Shown here one piece after another: positions 4,907 to 5,255 of a stretch of DNA of 5,255 nucleotides. Within the stretch, counting starts at the first letter, position 1. Each line of letters begins with the position of its first letter. The position numbers and the translations under genes are program-made. The stretch comes from CAYZXL01 sp964482435 (GTDB taxonomy: Bacteria > Auribacterota > JABMQX01): the NCBI GenBank assembly GCA_964482435.1, contig CAYZXL010000128.1, positions 1 through 5,255 on the forward strand. Direction: 5' to 3'. The notes beneath the pieces are model-generated. The model saw nothing but the letters and a program-made list of their open reading frames with translations. It was not told where the DNA came from and made no database searches.

Positions 4907-5113
4907 TCATACCGCCACCACAAACGTGTCAAACCGCTCCTCGGGGACCGGCAGGTGGTCCTCCTCGAGGGCGGCGATGTATCCGCGAATGGCTTGTTTG
5001 ATATTGGCGACTGCCTCCTCCTTAGTCTTCCCCTGGCTGATGCAACCCGGCAGGCTCGGACATTCTGCCACCCAGAAGCCATCTTCTCCGGGATAAATCA
5101 CGACTTGTCTCAT
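4907..5113 (-). CDS. hicB: HicB-family antitoxin, intact, apparently solitary
   Basis: The product has 68 residues: MRQVVIYPGEDGFWVAECPS, LPGCISQGKTKEEAVANIKQ, then AIRGYIAALEEDHLPVPEER and FDTFVVAV. It is a full-length short HicB domain (partial RNase-H-like fold) without the extra DNA-binding tail (ribbon-helix-helix or helix-turn-helix) that some HicB proteins carry. The start at 5113 is set by AGGAGG seven bases upstream; the open frame further upstream adds nothing recognisable. HicB binds and blocks HicA, a small double-stranded-RNA-binding-fold mRNase. No HicA-like frame lies on either side: 4791-4906 and 5114-5255 hold no candidate. Solitary HicB-like genes are common in environmental bacteria and their role is unclear; it may act against a distant HicA. 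Confidence 0.9.
   Translation of the reverse strand: MRQVVIYPGEDGFWVAECPSLPGCISQGKTKEEAVANIKQAIRGYIAALEEDHLPVPEERFDTFVVAV
4939..5113 (-). repeat. Dispersed direct repeat, copy 2 (hicB 5' part)
   Basis: This is the partner of 2664-2838 at a constant offset of 2275. Both copies point the same way, so the 2.1 kb between them (the secreted protein gene and the RelE-type module) is flanked by direct repeats. Confidence 0.8.
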
Positions 5114-5255
5114 CGTCTTGCCTCCTGCACACGACAATACTCTATGGGGCCCAGCTATGTTACCGTACTGCTTCCCGAATTGCCACTCCCTTGGCGCTTG
5201 CAGCGTTGCACCCGCCCGGGTCACAACCTACGGCTTCCCCTTTCCAAGTCGTCCA
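5107..5255. other. Upstream region of the second hicB gene
   Basis: On the minus strand this holds AGGAGG just before the ATG at 5113 and presumably the promoter. The best candidate pair, TGGCAA and TAACAT 17 bases apart, is weak. No gene or RNA was recognised in 5114-5255. Confidence 0.4.

Noticed and set aside
2664..5113. A composite transposon bounded by the hicB repeats
   Set aside because: There is no transposase, no terminal inverted repeat and no target-site duplication; the repeats are coding copies of one gene.
5114..5224. A GTG start that would lengthen hicB copy 2 by 37 residues
   Set aside because: The AGGAGG seven bases before the ATG at 5113 sits inside that extension and clearly marks the real start.

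Overview
The window looks like a piece of an uncultured bacterial chromosome, moderately GC-rich. The lineage is probably PVC-like (Planctomycetota, Verrucomicrobiota, Kiritimatiellota or Lentisphaerota) or a neighbouring candidate phylum. That placement is an inference. It rests on large secreted Gly/Asn-rich beta-helix proteins with choice-of-anchor-Q-like ends, a C-terminal module ending in FYR(V/I)ELK, and scattered small toxin-antitoxin genes. No rRNA, tRNA, CRISPR array, transposase or phage gene was seen.

Layout. (1) Positions 1-423 hold the 3' end of a plus-strand gene. (2) Positions 616-2568 hold a complete paralogue of it, a 650-residue exported beta-helix protein with 13 coils that each carry one Cys at the same place. 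(3) On the minus strand, converging on it and overlapping its last 42 bases, is a HicB-like antitoxin gene (2838-2527). Its 3' end and ribosome-binding site look degraded. (4) Positions 2839-3289 form a non-coding stretch with a perfect TATAAT hexamer and a roughly 200-base leader. (5) Positions 3290-4078 encode an exported, Trp-rich 262-residue protein built from two copies of one domain, with no known function. (6) Positions 4079-4349 contain a palindrome overlapping a possible -10 box and what looks like a dead N-terminal copy of an antitoxin gene. (7) Positions 4350-4790 hold an intact two-gene RelE/ParE-type toxin-antitoxin operon. (8) Positions 5113-4907 (minus) hold a second, intact HicB-like gene, about 87% identical in DNA to the first over 175 bases.

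How the parts relate. The three secreted-protein genes lie in the same direction, but long gaps separate them, so they are more likely separate transcripts than one operon. The toxin-antitoxin pair is a self-contained operon. Neither HicB-like gene has a visible HicA toxin beside it, so both look like solitary antitoxins. The two hicB copies are direct repeats flanking the 262-residue secreted protein and the RelE module. This suggests past duplication or recombination. The points that most deserve checking are the Cys ladder, the duplicated Trp-rich exported domain, the relict antitoxin and the paired hicB copies.
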